DNA of 64,000 bases from Sphingobium lactosutens DS20 (GCF_000445105.1 NZ_ATDP01000082.1:124001-188000); one strand, 5' to 3'; positions 27,973 through 38,579 are shown, numbered from the stretch's first letter. Program-made: numbers and translations. The notes: generated by a model from the letters alone, not told the origin.

Positions 27973-28955
27973 TCCCGCCCGTTGCCGCCCCTGCTTTTCT
28001 CGCTCAGGCGGGCTGGGGTGATGCAGCAATCCTGCCGCTGGCGTGCGACGCATCCTTCCGCCGCTATTTCCGTGTGGTCCGGTCAGACGGGCAGGCCGTG
28101 TTGATGGATGCGCCGCCGCCGCAGGAAGATCCGCGTCCCTTCATCGCGATCGCCGAACGCTTGCGACAGGACGGCTTTGCCGCGCCGCGCATCTTGGCGC
28201 GCGATCTGGAACGGGGATTGGTGCTGATCGAGGATTTCGGCGACCTGCGCGTCAAGGAACATCTGGACGTGCATCCAGGCGACGAATTGTCCGTCTATAC
28301 GCGCGCTGTCGACCTGCTTGCGGAACTGCATCGGTTGCCGCCCGCCGATTTGCCCCCCTATGATCGCGCTGTCTACCAGCGCGAAACCGGTTTGCTGACG
28401 GAATATTTCTGCCCCTCTGTCGGCCTCTCGGTCGATGTCGATGCCTATGTCGGCGCGTGGGATCAGGTGCTACCTCTGGTCGAGCAATCGGTCAGCGCGC
28501 CGGTCACAGTGCTGCGCGATTATCATGCCGAAAATATCATGCTGATCGACGATCCGACGTCGCACGGCCTGGGGCTGCTCGATTTCCAGGACGCGCTGGT
28601 CGGCCATCCGGCCTATGATCTTGTATCCCTGTTGCAGGATGCGCGGCGCGACGTGCCGTTGGCGGTGGAAGCTGCGATGCTCGATCATTATCGCGCCATC
28701 GCGTCGCCGCCCGCGGACTTCGACGCGGCCTATGCCGTATTGGGCGCTCAGCGCAACGCCAAGATCATCGGCATCTTCACGCGCCTTTGGAAGCGCGATG
28801 GCAAGCCGCGCTATCTGTCCTATCTGCCGCGCATGTGGGGTCTGCTAGAGCGCGATCTGGCCCATCCCGCGTTGGCGCCGGTCGCGTCGTGGTTTGCCCA
28901 GAATATCCCGGCGGAAAAGCGGCATCGCGCGCTTGAAGCCCACGCGCTGGCATAA
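27957..28955 (+). CDS. amgK: Amino-sugar anomeric kinase (MurNAc/GlcNAc-1-kinase)
   Basis: Aminoglycoside-phosphotransferase-fold kinase that phosphorylates the anomeric hydroxyl of N-acetylmuramate/N-acetylglucosamine in the peptidoglycan recycling route that bypasses de novo UDP-MurNAc synthesis. 332 residues. The catalytic loop VLRDYHAENIML and metal-binding GLLDFQDALVGHPAYDLVSLLQDAR are intact. It overlaps tsaE by 16 bp and precedes murU, the usual partner order. Confidence 0.9.
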   Translation: MVPDLIPPVAAPAFLAQAGWGDAAILPLACDASFRRYFRVVRSDGQAVLMDAPPPQEDPRPFIAIAERLRQDGFAAPRILARDLERGLVLIEDFGDLRVKEHLDVHPGDELSVYTRAVDLLAELHRLPPADLPPYDRAVYQRETGLLTEYFCPSVGLSVDVDAYVGAWDQVLPLVEQSVSAPVTVLRDYHAENIMLIDDPTSHGLGLLDFQDALVGHPAYDLVSLLQDARRDVPLAVEAAMLDHYRAIASPPADFDAAYAVLGAQRNAKIIGIFTRLWKRDGKPRYLSYLPRMWGLLERDLAHPALAPVASWFAQNIPAEKRHRALEAHALA

Positions 28956-28965
28956 GGCGGCGACT

Positions 28966-29676
28966 ATGATCGATACGGCGATGCTGATGGCGGCGGGGCT
29001 GGGGAAACGGATGCGCCCGCTTACCGCCACACGCCCAAAACCCCTGGTCAAAGTGGCGGGCAAGCCCCTGATGGACCATGCCCTCGATCGGCTGGAGGCC
29101 GGGGGCGTGCGCAAGGTGGTCGTCAACGTCCATTATCTCGCTGACACGGTCGAAGCCCATCTCAAGGCGCGGCGGTGCGGGATGGAATTCATCGTTTCTG
29201 ATGAGCGCGCCAAGCTGCTGGAAACAGGCGGCGGTCTCATGCAGGCCAAGCCCTTGCTCGGCGATCAGCCCTTCTTCTGCGTCAACAGCGACAATTTCTG
29301 GGTGGATGGGCCAGCGGAAACCTTTGCCATGATGCGCCGGGTCTGGGACCCTGTCCGCATGGATGCGCTGCTGCTGCTCGTGCCGCAGGCGCGCGCCTAT
29401 TGCCATAGCGGAATGGGCGACTTTCGGATGGACGCGGATGGCCGGTTGACCCGGCGCCGGGAAGGGCATGTGGCGCCTTTCGTCTATATCGGCATTCAGA
29501 TATTGTCGCCCACGCTGCTGGCCGACCCGCCGGGGGACGTTTTTTCCACCAATATCTTCTGGAATCGGGCGATCGAGGCGGGCCGGTTATACGGCGTATC
29601 TCACCAGGGATTATGGTTTGATGTCGGGACGCCGGCGGCGATCCCGGTGGTGGAATCCACGCTCGCTTATGGGTGA
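28966..29676 (+). CDS. murU: N-acetylmuramate-1-phosphate uridylyltransferase
   Basis: Nucleotidyltransferase converting MurNAc-1-P and UTP to UDP-MurNAc in cell-wall recycling. The signature AMLMAAGLGKRMRPLTATRPKPLVKVAGKPL (split: AMLMAAGLGKRMRPLT, then RPKPLVKVAGKPL) is at residues 4-34, followed by VNSDNFWVDG (metal) and GLWFDVGTP. 236 residues. It starts 10 bp after amgK and overlaps addB by 8 bp. Confidence 0.9.
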   Translation: MIDTAMLMAAGLGKRMRPLTATRPKPLVKVAGKPLMDHALDRLEAGGVRKVVVNVHYLADTVEAHLKARRCGMEFIVSDERAKLLETGGGLMQAKPLLGDQPFFCVNSDNFWVDGPAETFAMMRRVWDPVRMDALLLLVPQARAYCHSGMGDFRMDADGRLTRRREGHVAPFVYIGIQILSPTLLADPPGDVFSTNIFWNRAIEAGRLYGVSHQGLWFDVGTPAAIPVVESTLAYG

Positions 29677-32638
29677 ACGCGGCCGGCCTGCCCTGTTCAC
29701 CATTCCGGCGCACCGCGCCTTTGCCGACGCGCTGGTGACGGGGCTGCTGGCACAGCATCGCGGCGACGTGATGGCTCTGGCACAGGCCATGGTCCTGTTG
29801 CCCAACAATCGCGCCATTCGTGCCGTTCGCGACGCTTTCGTGCGGCAATCGGGCGGCGGACTGCTGCTTCCCCGCCTGATAGCGATTGGCGATCCCGATC
29901 TGGGTGAACAAGTTGGGGGCGCGCTCGACCCGCTGGGCGAAGAGGAGCCGATCCCACCTGCTATCTCGCCGATGCGGCGGCACATGATGCTGGCGCGCAT
30001 GGTGCAGGATGTTCGGCCCGACGTCGATGCCGGTCAGGCTCTCCAACTTGGCCAAGCCCTCGGCTCGGTACTCGACCAAATGCAGGTTGAACGGGTGAAA
30101 CCCCACGCGCTGCGCGATCTGGATCTTTCAGCCGACCTGTCACGGCACTGGCAGGCATCGCTGGCGCTGTTCGAAATACTGATCACGCGCTGGCCCGCCG
30201 AGCTGGAACGGATCGGGTGCATCGATCTGGCTGACCGGCGCAACCGGCTGTTTGATCGGCTCGCGGCTCGATGGACGCTCCATCCGCCAGCCAGTCTTGT
30301 CACCGCCGCCGGCATTTCCACCACTGCGCCCGCGGTCGCGCGCCTGCTGCGCTGTATCGCCCAGATGCCCCGCGGCATGGTGGTGTTCGCCGGCCTGGAC
30401 CAGCATATGGATGCCGATGCCTGGGACGCCATTGGCCCGTTCGAGGCCGATCCGATCACCGGACAGCGGGCGCCCGGCCATGAAAGCCATCCGCAATATG
30501 CGCTGAAGCGGTTACTCGACCGCATGAGCGCGACGCGCGACGACGTAGCGCAGTGGCGCTGGGGCAGCGAGCATGACGCGCGCGCGGTGCGGGGGCGCAA
30601 TATCTCCAACGCGATGCTGCCACCCCGCTTCACAAGCCGCTGGCGCGACCTCAAGACGGCGGATCGATCTCTCGCGGGGGTCGAGGCATTGGAAGTGGCA
30701 ACGCCGGGTGAGGAGGCGCAGGCGATCGCCATCGCCCTTCGGGAAGCTCTGGAAACGCCGGGTCGCACCGCAGCGCTCGTGACGCCGGACCGGTCGCTGG
30801 CGACCCGCGTATCGGCGCATCTGCGCCGCTGGGGCATCGAAGCGGACGATAGCGCCGGGCAGCCGCTCTCGCGCCTCCCTCCCGGAACCTTGCTGATCGC
30901 GATCGCCGAGGCAGTGGCCGAACGGTTTGCGCCGGTGCCGCTGCTGACATTGCTCAAGCATCCGCTGGTAATGCGTGGTGACGGGCGGATCGCCTGGCTG
31001 GAAGGGGTGCGCGGGCTCGACCTGTTGCTCCGTGGGCCGCGTCCGCAGGCCGGGCTTTTGGGCATAGACCTTCTGCTGCGGCCCCGCAATGACGATCGGC
31101 ATCGCGCGCTACGCGAACAGGTGCGCGCCTGGTGGCCAGCGGCCCGCGTCTTGCTGGAGCCGCTTGAAAACGCGTTCGCCGCGCCATCTGGCCTCGCCGG
31201 TCAGCTCGCCGCGCTGCGGGAGAGCGCGAGCGCCTTGTCAGCGGATGCGATCTGGGCGGGGCATCATGGTCACGCCGCCGCCGATCTGTTCGCGGAGATG
31301 GAGGCCGCCGCGCCGGAAGGGCCACGGCAGGCTGATGTCCGCGCCTTGTCCGCGCTGCTGGATGACATGATGAGCGGCCTGTCGGTTCGCCCGCCGCAGG
31401 GCGGCCATCCGCGGCTGGCCGTCCTGGGTCTGATCGAAGCGCGCCTCACTCAAGCTGATCTGATGATCCTTGGCGGCCTCAATGAAGGGGTCTGGCCGGG
31501 CCTGCCAGCGCCGGACCCTTGGCTCGCACCACGCATCCGTCGCGACCTGGGCCTGCCAGGATTGGAGACGCGCATCGGTCTTGCCGCGCATGATTTTGCC
31601 GGCGCATTGGGGGCGCCACGGGTGCTGATCACGCGCGCGCGACGGGGCAGTGGCGGTCCAGCGGTGGCGTCGCGCCTCTGGCTGCGGCTCAAGGCCATGG
31701 CTGGACCACAATGGAAGACCGCCGATCGCTATGCAGCAATGGCTCGAGGCATGGATGCGCCATCGGCTTATGCCCCAGCCAGACGTCCTGCGCCGTCGCC
31801 CCCTTTGACTGCCCGGCCGCGCGTCATTCCCGTAACGGATGTCGACCGGTTGAAGGCCGACCCTTTCGCCTTTTACGCACGCCGCATCCTGCGCCTTTCG
31901 CGGCTCGATCCTGTCGATGCCGACGCCGGCCCGGCCTGGCGCGGGACGGCGGTTCATAACGTGCTACAACGCTGGGCGGAAGCAGGCACGCTTGACCCCA
32001 CCGACCTCGAAGCACGGGCCCGCGCCATGTTCGACCAGCCCGAAGTCCACCCGCTGCTCAAGGCCCTGTGGCAACCGCGCCTCATCGAATCCATCCGGTG
32101 GATCGCGGAAGAAGTTGCGCGTGACAAGGCTGAAGGCCGCGTGATTCTTTCGGTCGAACAAGAAGGCCGGGCGGAGGTCGCGGGAGTCACGCTGATGGGG
32201 AAAGCCGACAGGCTAGATCGGCTGGCGGACGGTCGGATCGGCATCATCGATTACAAGACCGGCAAACCGCCCAGCGCGCGGCAGGTGAAGGCGGGCTTTT
32301 CCCTGCAACTGGGCCTTCTTGGCGTGATCGCGGAAATGGGCGGCTTTGAGGGGCTAGAGCCGATGCCAAAGGCCGGCGATTTCGAATATTGGTCGCTCGC
32401 GAAGAAGGGGGATCAGTTCGGCTACCGTGAACGGCCGGTCGATCCGATGGGCAAGCGCGACAAGATCGTCACAGACGAGTTCAGGGCCCATGCCCATGCG
32501 CATTTTGAAACGCTGGCGAACGACTATCTGCTCGGTAGCGCCCCATTCGTCGCGCAGCTCAATCCGGAGGTCGCCAACTATGGCGATTATGACCAGCTGA
32601 TGCGGCTGGAAGAATGGTATGGCCGCGACGATGGCTAA
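29669..32638 (+). CDS. addB: Double-strand break repair protein AddB
   Basis: Nuclease/inactivated-helicase subunit of AddAB, which processes double-strand ends for RecA. 989 residues from the ATG at 29669 (MGERGRPALFTIPAHRAF). The C-terminal PD-(D/E)XK nuclease domain shows GTAVHNVLQRW and GRIGIIDYKTGKPPSARQVKAGFSLQLGL (catalytic Asp, Lys). The helicase-like domain has LGGLNEGVWPG. The start lies inside the end of murU and the stop inside addA, so expression is coupled. Confidence 0.9.
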   Translation: MGERGRPALFTIPAHRAFADALVTGLLAQHRGDVMALAQAMVLLPNNRAIRAVRDAFVRQSGGGLLLPRLIAIGDPDLGEQVGGALDPLGEEEPIPPAISPMRRHMMLARMVQDVRPDVDAGQALQLGQALGSVLDQMQVERVKPHALRDLDLSADLSRHWQASLALFEILITRWPAELERIGCIDLADRRNRLFDRLAARWTLHPPASLVTAAGISTTAPAVARLLRCIAQMPRGMVVFAGLDQHMDADAWDAIGPFEADPITGQRAPGHESHPQYALKRLLDRMSATRDDVAQWRWGSEHDARAVRGRNISNAMLPPRFTSRWRDLKTADRSLAGVEALEVATPGEEAQAIAIALREALETPGRTAALVTPDRSLATRVSAHLRRWGIEADDSAGQPLSRLPPGTLLIAIAEAVAERFAPVPLLTLLKHPLVMRGDGRIAWLEGVRGLDLLLRGPRPQAGLLGIDLLLRPRNDDRHRALREQVRAWWPAARVLLEPLENAFAAPSGLAGQLAALRESASALSADAIWAGHHGHAAADLFAEMEAAAPEGPRQADVRALSALLDDMMSGLSVRPPQGGHPRLAVLGLIEARLTQADLMILGGLNEGVWPGLPAPDPWLAPRIRRDLGLPGLETRIGLAAHDFAGALGAPRVLITRARRGSGGPAVASRLWLRLKAMAGPQWKTADRYAAMARGMDAPSAYAPARRPAPSPPLTARPRVIPVTDVDRLKADPFAFYARRILRLSRLDPVDADAGPAWRGTAVHNVLQRWAEAGTLDPTDLEARARAMFDQPEVHPLLKALWQPRLIESIRWIAEEVARDKAEGRVILSVEQEGRAEVAGVTLMGKADRLDRLADGRIGIIDYKTGKPPSARQVKAGFSLQLGLLGVIAEMGGFEGLEPMPKAGDFEYWSLAKKGDQFGYRERPVDPMGKRDKIVTDEFRAHAHAHFETLANDYLLGSAPFVAQLNPEVANYGDYDQLMRLEEWYGRDDG

Positions 32639-35600
32639 GGCGGGCGCGCTTCAGAAACTGCTAGGCGATCAGGCGCGGGCTGCCGCGCCCGACGCCCATG
32701 TGTGGCTTTCGGCATCGGCAGGCACGGGCAAGACTCACGTCCTTACCGCGCGCGTATTCCGTCTGCTGCTGCAGGGGGTGCGGCCGGAAAATATCCTTTG
32801 CCTGACCTTCACCAAAGCGGGCGCGGCCGAAATGGCCGACCGCATCCATGACCGGCTGGCGGCCTGGGTCCAGATGGATGGGCCATCGCTCGCCACGGAC
32901 CTGATGGCGCTGGGCGAGGATCATGGCCCGGACATGCAGAATCACGCCCGCCGTCTGTTCGCCGAGGTGCTGGAGTCCACCGGCGGGCTGCGCATTCAGA
33001 CCATCCACGGTTTTTGCCAGCAATTGCTGACGGCCTTTCCCTTGGAGGCCGAATTGGTGCCGGGGTTCCGCCCGTTGGACCAGCGCGAGCAATCCGCCTT
33101 GGCGCGTCAAACGCTGGCGGACCTGGTCGTGCGCGCCCAGGAAGAGGGCGACGACGCGTTGATGACCGCGCTGCAAGCGCTCAGCCTGCGATTGGGCGAA
33201 GGGGGTGCGGAAGGCTTCCTGCTGCGCTGCGCTGCGCGCGCAGAGGCGCTGGACGCCTTGCCGGCAGACATCGGCCCATGGATCGCCGCTGAACTCGGCC
33301 TGCCGGACGGTGACGTGGACCAATGGCTGGCCGATCAGTGCCGTGACGAGATATTCGACATGCCGGCGCTTGACTGGATCGTGCGCGCCAATGTCGACTG
33401 GGGCAAGGGACGTGGGCTGGAAAGATGCGACCGCATCGCCGCCTGGCGCGCGCTCGACCCGGCGGACCGTGCCGCGGGGCTGGCCGATTTGCATCGCGCC
33501 TGGGCCAAGGCGGATGGCGACATCATCGATGCCAAGGGGTGGGTGCCACCGATCGACGGCTATGGCGACATGGCGTCGCGTTTGCACAGTCGCTGCGGCG
33601 AACTGATCGCCCTTAAGCTGCGCGCAGACTATGCCGCCCTGCTCGCCCAGGCCCTCTACGCCGGGCGGGCCTATGCGCGCGATTATGCGAGGGCCAAACA
33701 TATGGCCGGCGCGGTCGATTTCGATGATCTGATCGCGCGCGCGGCCGCGCTGCTGGAGCAACCCGGCATCGCCGAATGGATACGCTACAAGCTCGACCAG
33801 CGCATCGACCATATATTGGTCGACGAAGCACAGGACACGAACGTTCGGCAATGGACGATTGTCGCCGCTTTGGCCGGAGAATTTTTTGCTGGAGATGGCG
33901 CGAAGGAAGGCCGAATTCGAACTATCTTCACGGTCGGCGACTATAAACAGGCCATCTTCGGCTTCCAAGGAACTAGCCCTCAGTCATTTAGATTAGCCGA
34001 AAGGGTATTTAATAAGCATGCCGTAGAGGCTGGACATGACTTTTTCAATTTGTCGCTTGATCGAAGTTTTAGATCTACGCCAGCAGTGCTCGAAGTGGTG
34101 GACAGGACTATCTCGTTCCTGCGTAGCGAGCGTCTTGGGTTAGACAATGCTGACGTTCATCATGAAAGTGCAAACCGTTTTCCTGGCGAAGTAAAATTAT
34201 GGAAGCCAATTACACCGGACATATCGGAACACTTGGAAGGCGAGGAGGATTGGGCAGATAAGCAGGAGCGAAAGCTGGCCAAACAGATCGCAATCCAAAT
34301 CCGGCAATGGATCGACGATGGCGTGATGCTGGAAAGCCGCGGGCGGCCAGTGCGCGCGAGCGACATCATGATCCTGGTGCGCCGACGCAGCGAACTGGCG
34401 CGGCTTATCGTTGCGCGCCTGTATGAAGAACAGGTCGCGGTCGCGGGTATCGACCGGCTGCGCCTCAATGCCCCCTTGGCCGTGCGTGACCTGCTTGCGG
34501 CGTTGCGGTTCGCGGTTCAGCCCGAGGACGAACTCAACCTGGCGTCCTTGCTCGTCTCGCCGCTGATCGGTTGGACGCAGGAAGAGCTGATGCAGCGGCT
34601 GGTCGGGCGTCGGACGGGTCTGTGGCGGCATCTGACCCAGACGCTGGATGACGGGACACTACAGCCCTTGCGCGATCTGCTGGGGGTCGCAGATTTTTCG
34701 ACGCCCTACCGCTATCTGGAGGCGATATTGTCCGGGCCGATGGACGGCCGTCGCAAGCTGATCGCGCGTCTGGGGGCGGAAGCCGCCGATCCGATCGAGG
34801 AACTGCTGAACGCGGCGCTCGCCTTCGAACAGGACGACCATCCCTCGCTCCAACGCTTCATCGACTGGTTCGACCGGGGCGAGGTGGAAATCGTGCGCGA
34901 TGCGGCAGGGCAGGGGGATATGCTGCGGTTGCTGACGGTGCATGGCGCGAAGGGATTGCAAGCGCCGATCGTCATCCTAGCCGACGCCTGCCTGGACCCG
35001 GATGCGGGTAATCGCGCCGACATGCTGGAATGGCAGGGTTTGCCCATCCTCCCACCGCGCAAGGCGGAACGGCAGGGACCGATCGGCGAGGTGGCGGAAG
35101 AGGCGGCCGCGATCGAGCGGGAGGAGCATTGGCGCCTGCTTTATGTGGCGCTGACCCGGGCCGAAGAAAAGCTGGTGGTTGCCGGATCATTGGGGCCACG
35201 GGCAAAGGGGGAAGTGAAGCCGGAAAGCTGGTTCGCCGCAGTCGAAGGTGCGATGGCATCGCTCGGCGCGGAGTGGGAGGCAGACCTGCTATGGGGCGCT
35301 TCGCGGCGCTGGCGCGGCGCGGAGCCATTGCCTCCCAAGGAGGCAATGGTCGAGGATGCGTCTGCCGAACTGGCAATCGACATGCCGTCCTGGCTGCGAC
35401 AGGCCGCGCCCGCCGAAGCGCGGCCGCCGCGACCGCTGGCGCCGTCGGCTCAGGTAGAGGATGATGTTCCTTATCCGCCGCCCACGCCTGCAATGCGAGC
35501 GGCGGCGGAGCGCGGTCGCTGGTTGCATGCCCTGTTCGAACGGCTGCCAGCCCTTGCGCCGGATCAGCGCGCCCAGGCTGCCGACCGCTGGCTGACGCAT

Positions 35601-36053
35601 CAGGGGCTTGCCGACCCAGCGGCGAGACAGATGCTGATCGAACAGGCGTTGCGCGTGATCGGCGCGCCGGATTTCAAGGACCTGTTTGGACCGGACGCTC
35701 TCGCAGAAGCGCCGATAGCGGCGGTGGTGGGCGAAGCGGTGATCGCCGGCACGGTGGATCGCCTGTGCATCGGACCGGATCGTGTCCAGTTCGTCGATTT
35801 CAAGACGGGTCGGATCGCACCGGCGACGCTGGACGACGTGCCGACCTCCCACCTGCGCCAGATGGCGGCCTATGCGTCGGCGCTGGGCGTCATCTTTCCC
35901 GGCCGCCGGATCGAGGCCGGCTTGCTCTATACCAGCGTCCCGCGCCTTATTGCGCTGCCAGCAGAGCTACTGGCGGCGCACAAGCCCGGCTTTGTCGAGG
36001 CGCAGGGAAATTTGCCGCTCCCGCCCGTTGAGCCGGCGGCTCGATCATCCTAG
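32631..36053 (+). CDS. addA: Double-strand break repair helicase AddA
   Basis: UvrD/Rep-type helicase-nuclease partner of AddB, 1140 residues from the ATG at 32631 (an ATG at 32619 is also possible). Walker A is [17 protein letters not shown] near residue 28. Motif II is [14 protein letters not shown], motif [15 protein letters not shown], motif IV RSFRSTP, motif [19 protein letters not shown]. The C-terminal nuclease has [13 protein letters not shown]. It overlaps addB by 8 bp. Odd point: about 33,960-34,260 is much richer in A/T and rare codons than the rest, while the protein motifs there stay intact. Confidence 0.93.
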   Translation: MAKAGALQKLLGDQARAAAPDAHVWLSASAGTGKTHVLTARVFRLLLQGVRPENILCLTFTKAGAAEMADRIHDRLAAWVQMDGPSLATDLMALGEDHGPDMQNHARRLFAEVLESTGGLRIQTIHGFCQQLLTAFPLEAELVPGFRPLDQREQSALARQTLADLVVRAQEEGDDALMTALQALSLRLGEGGAEGFLLRCAARAEALDALPADIGPWIAAELGLPDGDVDQWLADQCRDEIFDMPALDWIVRANVDWGKGRGLERCDRIAAWRALDPADRAAGLADLHRAWAKADGDIIDAKGWVPPIDGYGDMASRLHSRCGELIALKLRADYAALLAQALYAGRAYARDYARAKHMAGAVDFDDLIARAAALLEQPGIAEWIRYKLDQRIDHILVDEAQDTNVRQWTIVAALAGEFFAGDGAKEGRIRTIFTVGDYKQAIFGFQGTSPQSFRLAERVFNKHAVEAGHDFFNLSLDRSFRSTPAVLEVVDRTISFLRSERLGLDNADVHHESANRFPGEVKLWKPITPDISEHLEGEEDWADKQERKLAKQIAIQIRQWIDDGVMLESRGRPVRASDIMILVRRRSELARLIVARLYEEQVAVAGIDRLRLNAPLAVRDLLAALRFAVQPEDELNLASLLVSPLIGWTQEELMQRLVGRRTGLWRHLTQTLDDGTLQPLRDLLGVADFSTPYRYLEAILSGPMDGRRKLIARLGAEAADPIEELLNAALAFEQDDHPSLQRFIDWFDRGEVEIVRDAAGQGDMLRLLTVHGAKGLQAPIVILADACLDPDAGNRADMLEWQGLPILPPRKAERQGPIGEVAEEAAAIEREEHWRLLYVALTRAEEKLVVAGSLGPRAKGEVKPESWFAAVEGAMASLGAEWEADLLWGASRRWRGAEPLPPKEAMVEDASAELAIDMPSWLRQAAPAEARPPRPLAPSAQVEDDVPYPPPTPAMRAAAERGRWLHALFERLPALAPDQRAQAADRWLTHQGLADPAARQMLIEQALRVIGAPDFKDLFGPDALAEAPIAAVVGEAVIAGTVDRLCIGPDRVQFVDFKTGRIAPATLDDVPTSHLRQMAAYASALGVIFPGRRIEAGLLYTSVPRLIALPAELLAAHKPGFVEAQGNLPLPPVEPAARSS

Positions 36054-36082
36054 ATATTGCGCCAAGCAAAGGAGATTTACTC

Positions 36083-36403
36083 ATGGCCACCAAGGCAGTT
36101 ACCGATGTCAGCTTCCAACAGGACGTGATCGCCGCCGACAAGCCGGTGCTCGTCGATTTCTGGGCGGAATGGTGCGGTCCGTGCAAGATGATCGGTCCGG
36201 CGCTGGAGGAAATCTCCGAGGAACTGGGCGACAAGGTCACGATCGCCAAGATCAACATCGACGAAAACCCCGACGCGCCGGGCAAATATGGCGTGCGTGG
36301 TATCCCGACGATGATCTTGTTCAAGAATGGCGAAGTCAGCGCGACCAAGGTTGGCGCTGCGCCCAAGAGCGCGCTCAAGGGCTGGATCGAAAGCGTCCTG
36401 TAA
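36083..36403 (+). CDS. trxA: Thioredoxin
   Basis: 106-residue thioredoxin with the redox motif [15 protein letters not shown] near residue 30 and the cis-proline segment [14 protein letters not shown] near 73. It is the general cytoplasmic disulfide reductant. A strong ribosome site (AAAGGAGA) precedes the ATG. It is the last gene of the divL-addA unit, 29 bp after addA, and ends at a strong terminator. Confidence 0.96.
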   Translation: MATKAVTDVSFQQDVIAADKPVLVDFWAEWCGPCKMIGPALEEISEELGDKVTIAKINIDENPDAPGKYGVRGIPTMILFKNGEVSATKVGAAPKSALKGWIESVL

Positions 36404-36430
36404 TGTGCTGACGCTCGCCGGGTGAATGGG

Positions 36431-36470
36431 AAGCCGCGCCGTCAAGCTTTTGACGGCGCGGCTTTTTTTT
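36431..36470 (+). terminator. Strong intrinsic terminator after trxA
   Basis: 15-bp perfect stem AAGCCGCGCCGTCAA with its complement, a 4-nt loop (GCTT), and a run of eight T (36463-36470). It closes the divL-trxA operon. Confidence 0.95.
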
Positions 36471-36479
36471 ACAGCTCAG

Positions 36480-36553
36480 GACAGCGACTGCGACAGCTGC
36501 ACGCGGTTTGTCTGTTCGACGGGCCTATCGTGGCAGCTGTCGCGATCGCTGTC
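36480..36553. repeat. Long imperfect inverted repeat downstream of the IMPase gene
   Basis: Left arm 36480-36500 and right arm 36533-36553 are complementary at 19 of 21 positions (CAGCTGTCGC core), with a 32-bp spacer. It lies just past the stop of the leftward IMPase gene and after the trxA terminator, so it is probably a 3'-end structure of the minus-strand transcript. Confidence 0.7.
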
Positions 36554-36558
36554 GGGGT

Positions 36559-37356
36559 TCAACCGAACAGCTGCCGCGCCGCCTGATCCCAGAGACGAGG
36601 CGACGACGCGCCCAGCAGGCCGCGGCGCACATCGCCCACGACATAGGGCGTGCCATCCAGCCGCTGGCAGCATCCACCCGCTTCGTTGACGAACAGGGTG
36701 CCGGCGGCGTGATCCCAGGGCAGGGTGCGGGCGAAGACGGAGACGTCATTCTGACCGAGCACCAGACGGGGATATTGTTCGGCGGCACAGCGGGGAATGT
36801 CGACGAGGACAAAGGCGCCATCGGCGCGGCGCTGGATGTCCGCGCGCTCCTCGTCCGTCATGAAATAGACCGCGAGTGCCGCGATCGGCAGGTCGCCGCC
36901 ACTCTCCTTGGCGCGAACGGTTTGCCCGTCAATATGGCTGCCACCACCGCGCAGCGCGTGGCACAGCCGGCCGGTCAGGGGGTCGAGAATCCATCCCGCC
37001 AGCGTCGTGCCCGCATCGGCCAGCGCAACCATGATCCCGAAGGGCGGGTTGCCGGCGGCGAAATTGCCGGTGCCGTCGATCGGGTCGATGATCCAGTTCA
37101 GGCCATCGCCCGCGCGCTCCAGTATGGCGGGATCGGCGGCGCAGGCTTCCTCGCCGATGATGCCAGCCTCCGGCAGGATTGCGCTCAATCCCTCGGACAG
37201 GCGCAACTCGCTTTCCTTGTCGGCGATGGTGACGAAATCATTCGCCGCCTTTTCGGCGATCTCATCGGCCGTCAGATTGCGAAAGCGCGGCATGACGATC
37301 TCGCGCGCGACCTGGCGCATCAGCGCCGCGACGGGTTCGTGCAGGTCAAACGGCAT
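36559..37356 (-). CDS. Inositol monophosphatase family phosphatase
   Basis: Mg-dependent sugar/polyol phosphatase of 265 residues. Metal motifs are GIIGEEA near residue 66, WIIDPIDGTGNFAAGNPPFGIMVAL near 88, and PWDHAAGTLFVNEAGG near 215. The family includes inositol-1-phosphatase, SuhB and a histidinol-phosphatase (HisN); the substrate cannot be fixed from sequence. The ATG overlaps the argJ stop (TGATG), so it is coupled to an arginine-pathway gene. Confidence 0.85.
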   Translation of the reverse strand: MPFDLHEPVAALMRQVAREIVMPRFRNLTADEIAEKAANDFVTIADKESELRLSEGLSAILPEAGIIGEEACAADPAILERAGDGLNWIIDPIDGTGNFAAGNPPFGIMVALADAGTTLAGWILDPLTGRLCHALRGGGSHIDGQTVRAKESGGDLPIAALAVYFMTDEERADIQRRADGAFVLVDIPRCAAEQYPRLVLGQNDVSVFARTLPWDHAAGTLFVNEAGGCCQRLDGTPYVVGDVRRGLLGASSPRLWDQAARQLFG

Positions 37357-38579
37357 CAGCTGCGATAGTCCGCGTTGATCGAGATATAGCCATGCGTCAG
37401 GTCGCAGGTCCAGATAGTCGCCCGGCCTTCGCCCAGCCCCAGATCGACGCCGATTTCGATCTCCTGCCCCTTGAGGTGGGCGGCGACCGGAGCTTCGTCA
37501 TAGCCCTCCACCGCCAGACCATGGGTGGCGACCTGGGTTGCGCCGAACCGGATGGATAGTCGGTCGCGATCGGCTGGCTCGCCTGCCTTGCCGATGGCTG
37601 CGACCACGCGGCCCCAATTGGCATCCTCGCCGGCGATGGCCGTTTTCACCAGCGGCGAATTGGCGATCGACAGGCCGATGCGATGCGCACTGTCGTCGCT
37701 GGTCGCGCCTTCCACCCGGATTTCGATGAATTTGGTCGCGCCTTCACCATCGCGCACCACCAGATGCGCCAATTGGCGGCAGAGGTCGGCCAGCGCCGCG
37801 GCGAAGGCATCCGCGCCCGGATCATCCATCAACCGGAGCCGCGCGTTGTTCGCCTTTCCGGTGGCAAAGGCCAGCACCGTGTCGCTGGTAGAGGTATCGC
37901 TGTCCACGGTGATGCAGGAAAAGCTGCGCTTGTTCGCCGCCGCGAGCATCTGTTGCAGCAGCCCCGGGTCGACAGCGGCATCGGTGAAGATGTAGCCCAG
38001 CATGGTTGCCATATCCGGCGCGATCATGCCCGAGCCCTTGATGATGCCGACCAGATCCACTCGCGTTTCACCGATCAGCGCGCTGGCCTTCGCGCCCTTG
38101 GGGTAGGTGTCGGTTGTGCCGATCGTGATCGCGGCCTGTTCCCAATCGCACGGGGCGGCGGCAAAGGCGGCGTCAAGCCCGGCCTCCGCCTTTTCGACCG
38201 GCAGCGGCACGCCGATGACGCCGGTCGAGGAAATGAATATGTCCGACGGCAGACACGCCAGATGGTTGGCGACCTTGGCGGCGATCGCCTCCACGGCTGC
38301 GCGGCCGCGGCTGCCGGTGAAGGCATTGGCGTTGCCGGCGTTCACAACCAGCGCGCGGGCGGCGCCCAGGGGAATGGCGTCGCGGCACCATTCGACTTCG
38401 GGGGATGGGCATTTGCTCTGGGTCGTGACACCGGCGACCGCCGTTCCCGCGTCCAATTCGATATAGGTCAAATCAGCCCGCTCCCATGCCTTGTAGCCGG
38501 CGCGCGCGGTGCGCAGCGTGACCCCGGCAATGGCGGGAAGGGACGGGAAGGCGGCGGGGGCGAGGGGCGATCTGTCCAT
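37356..38579 (-). CDS. argJ: Bifunctional ornithine acetyltransferase/N-acetylglutamate synthase
   Basis: Transfers acetyl from N-acetylornithine to glutamate in the cyclic arginine pathway. 407 residues, typical. The self-cleaving precursor site GMIAPDMATMLGYIFTDA (cleavage before Thr of ATML) is near residue 190. The NAGNANAFTG, FSCITVDSDTSTSDT and AGEDANWGRVVAAIGKAGE motifs are present. It starts at 38579 and is divergent from the glycosyltransferase gene. Confidence 0.95.
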   Translation of the reverse strand: MDRSPLAPAAFPSLPAIAGVTLRTARAGYKAWERADLTYIELDAGTAVAGVTTQSKCPSPEVEWCRDAIPLGAARALVVNAGNANAFTGSRGRAAVEAIAAKVANHLACLPSDIFISSTGVIGVPLPVEKAEAGLDAAFAAAPCDWEQAAITIGTTDTYPKGAKASALIGETRVDLVGIIKGSGMIAPDMATMLGYIFTDAAVDPGLLQQMLAAANKRSFSCITVDSDTSTSDTVLAFATGKANNARLRLMDDPGADAFAAALADLCRQLAHLVVRDGEGATKFIEIRVEGATSDDSAHRIGLSIANSPLVKTAIAGEDANWGRVVAAIGKAGEPADRDRLSIRFGATQVATHGLAVEGYDEAPVAAHLKGQEIEIGVDLGLGEGRATIWTCDLTHGYISINADYRS

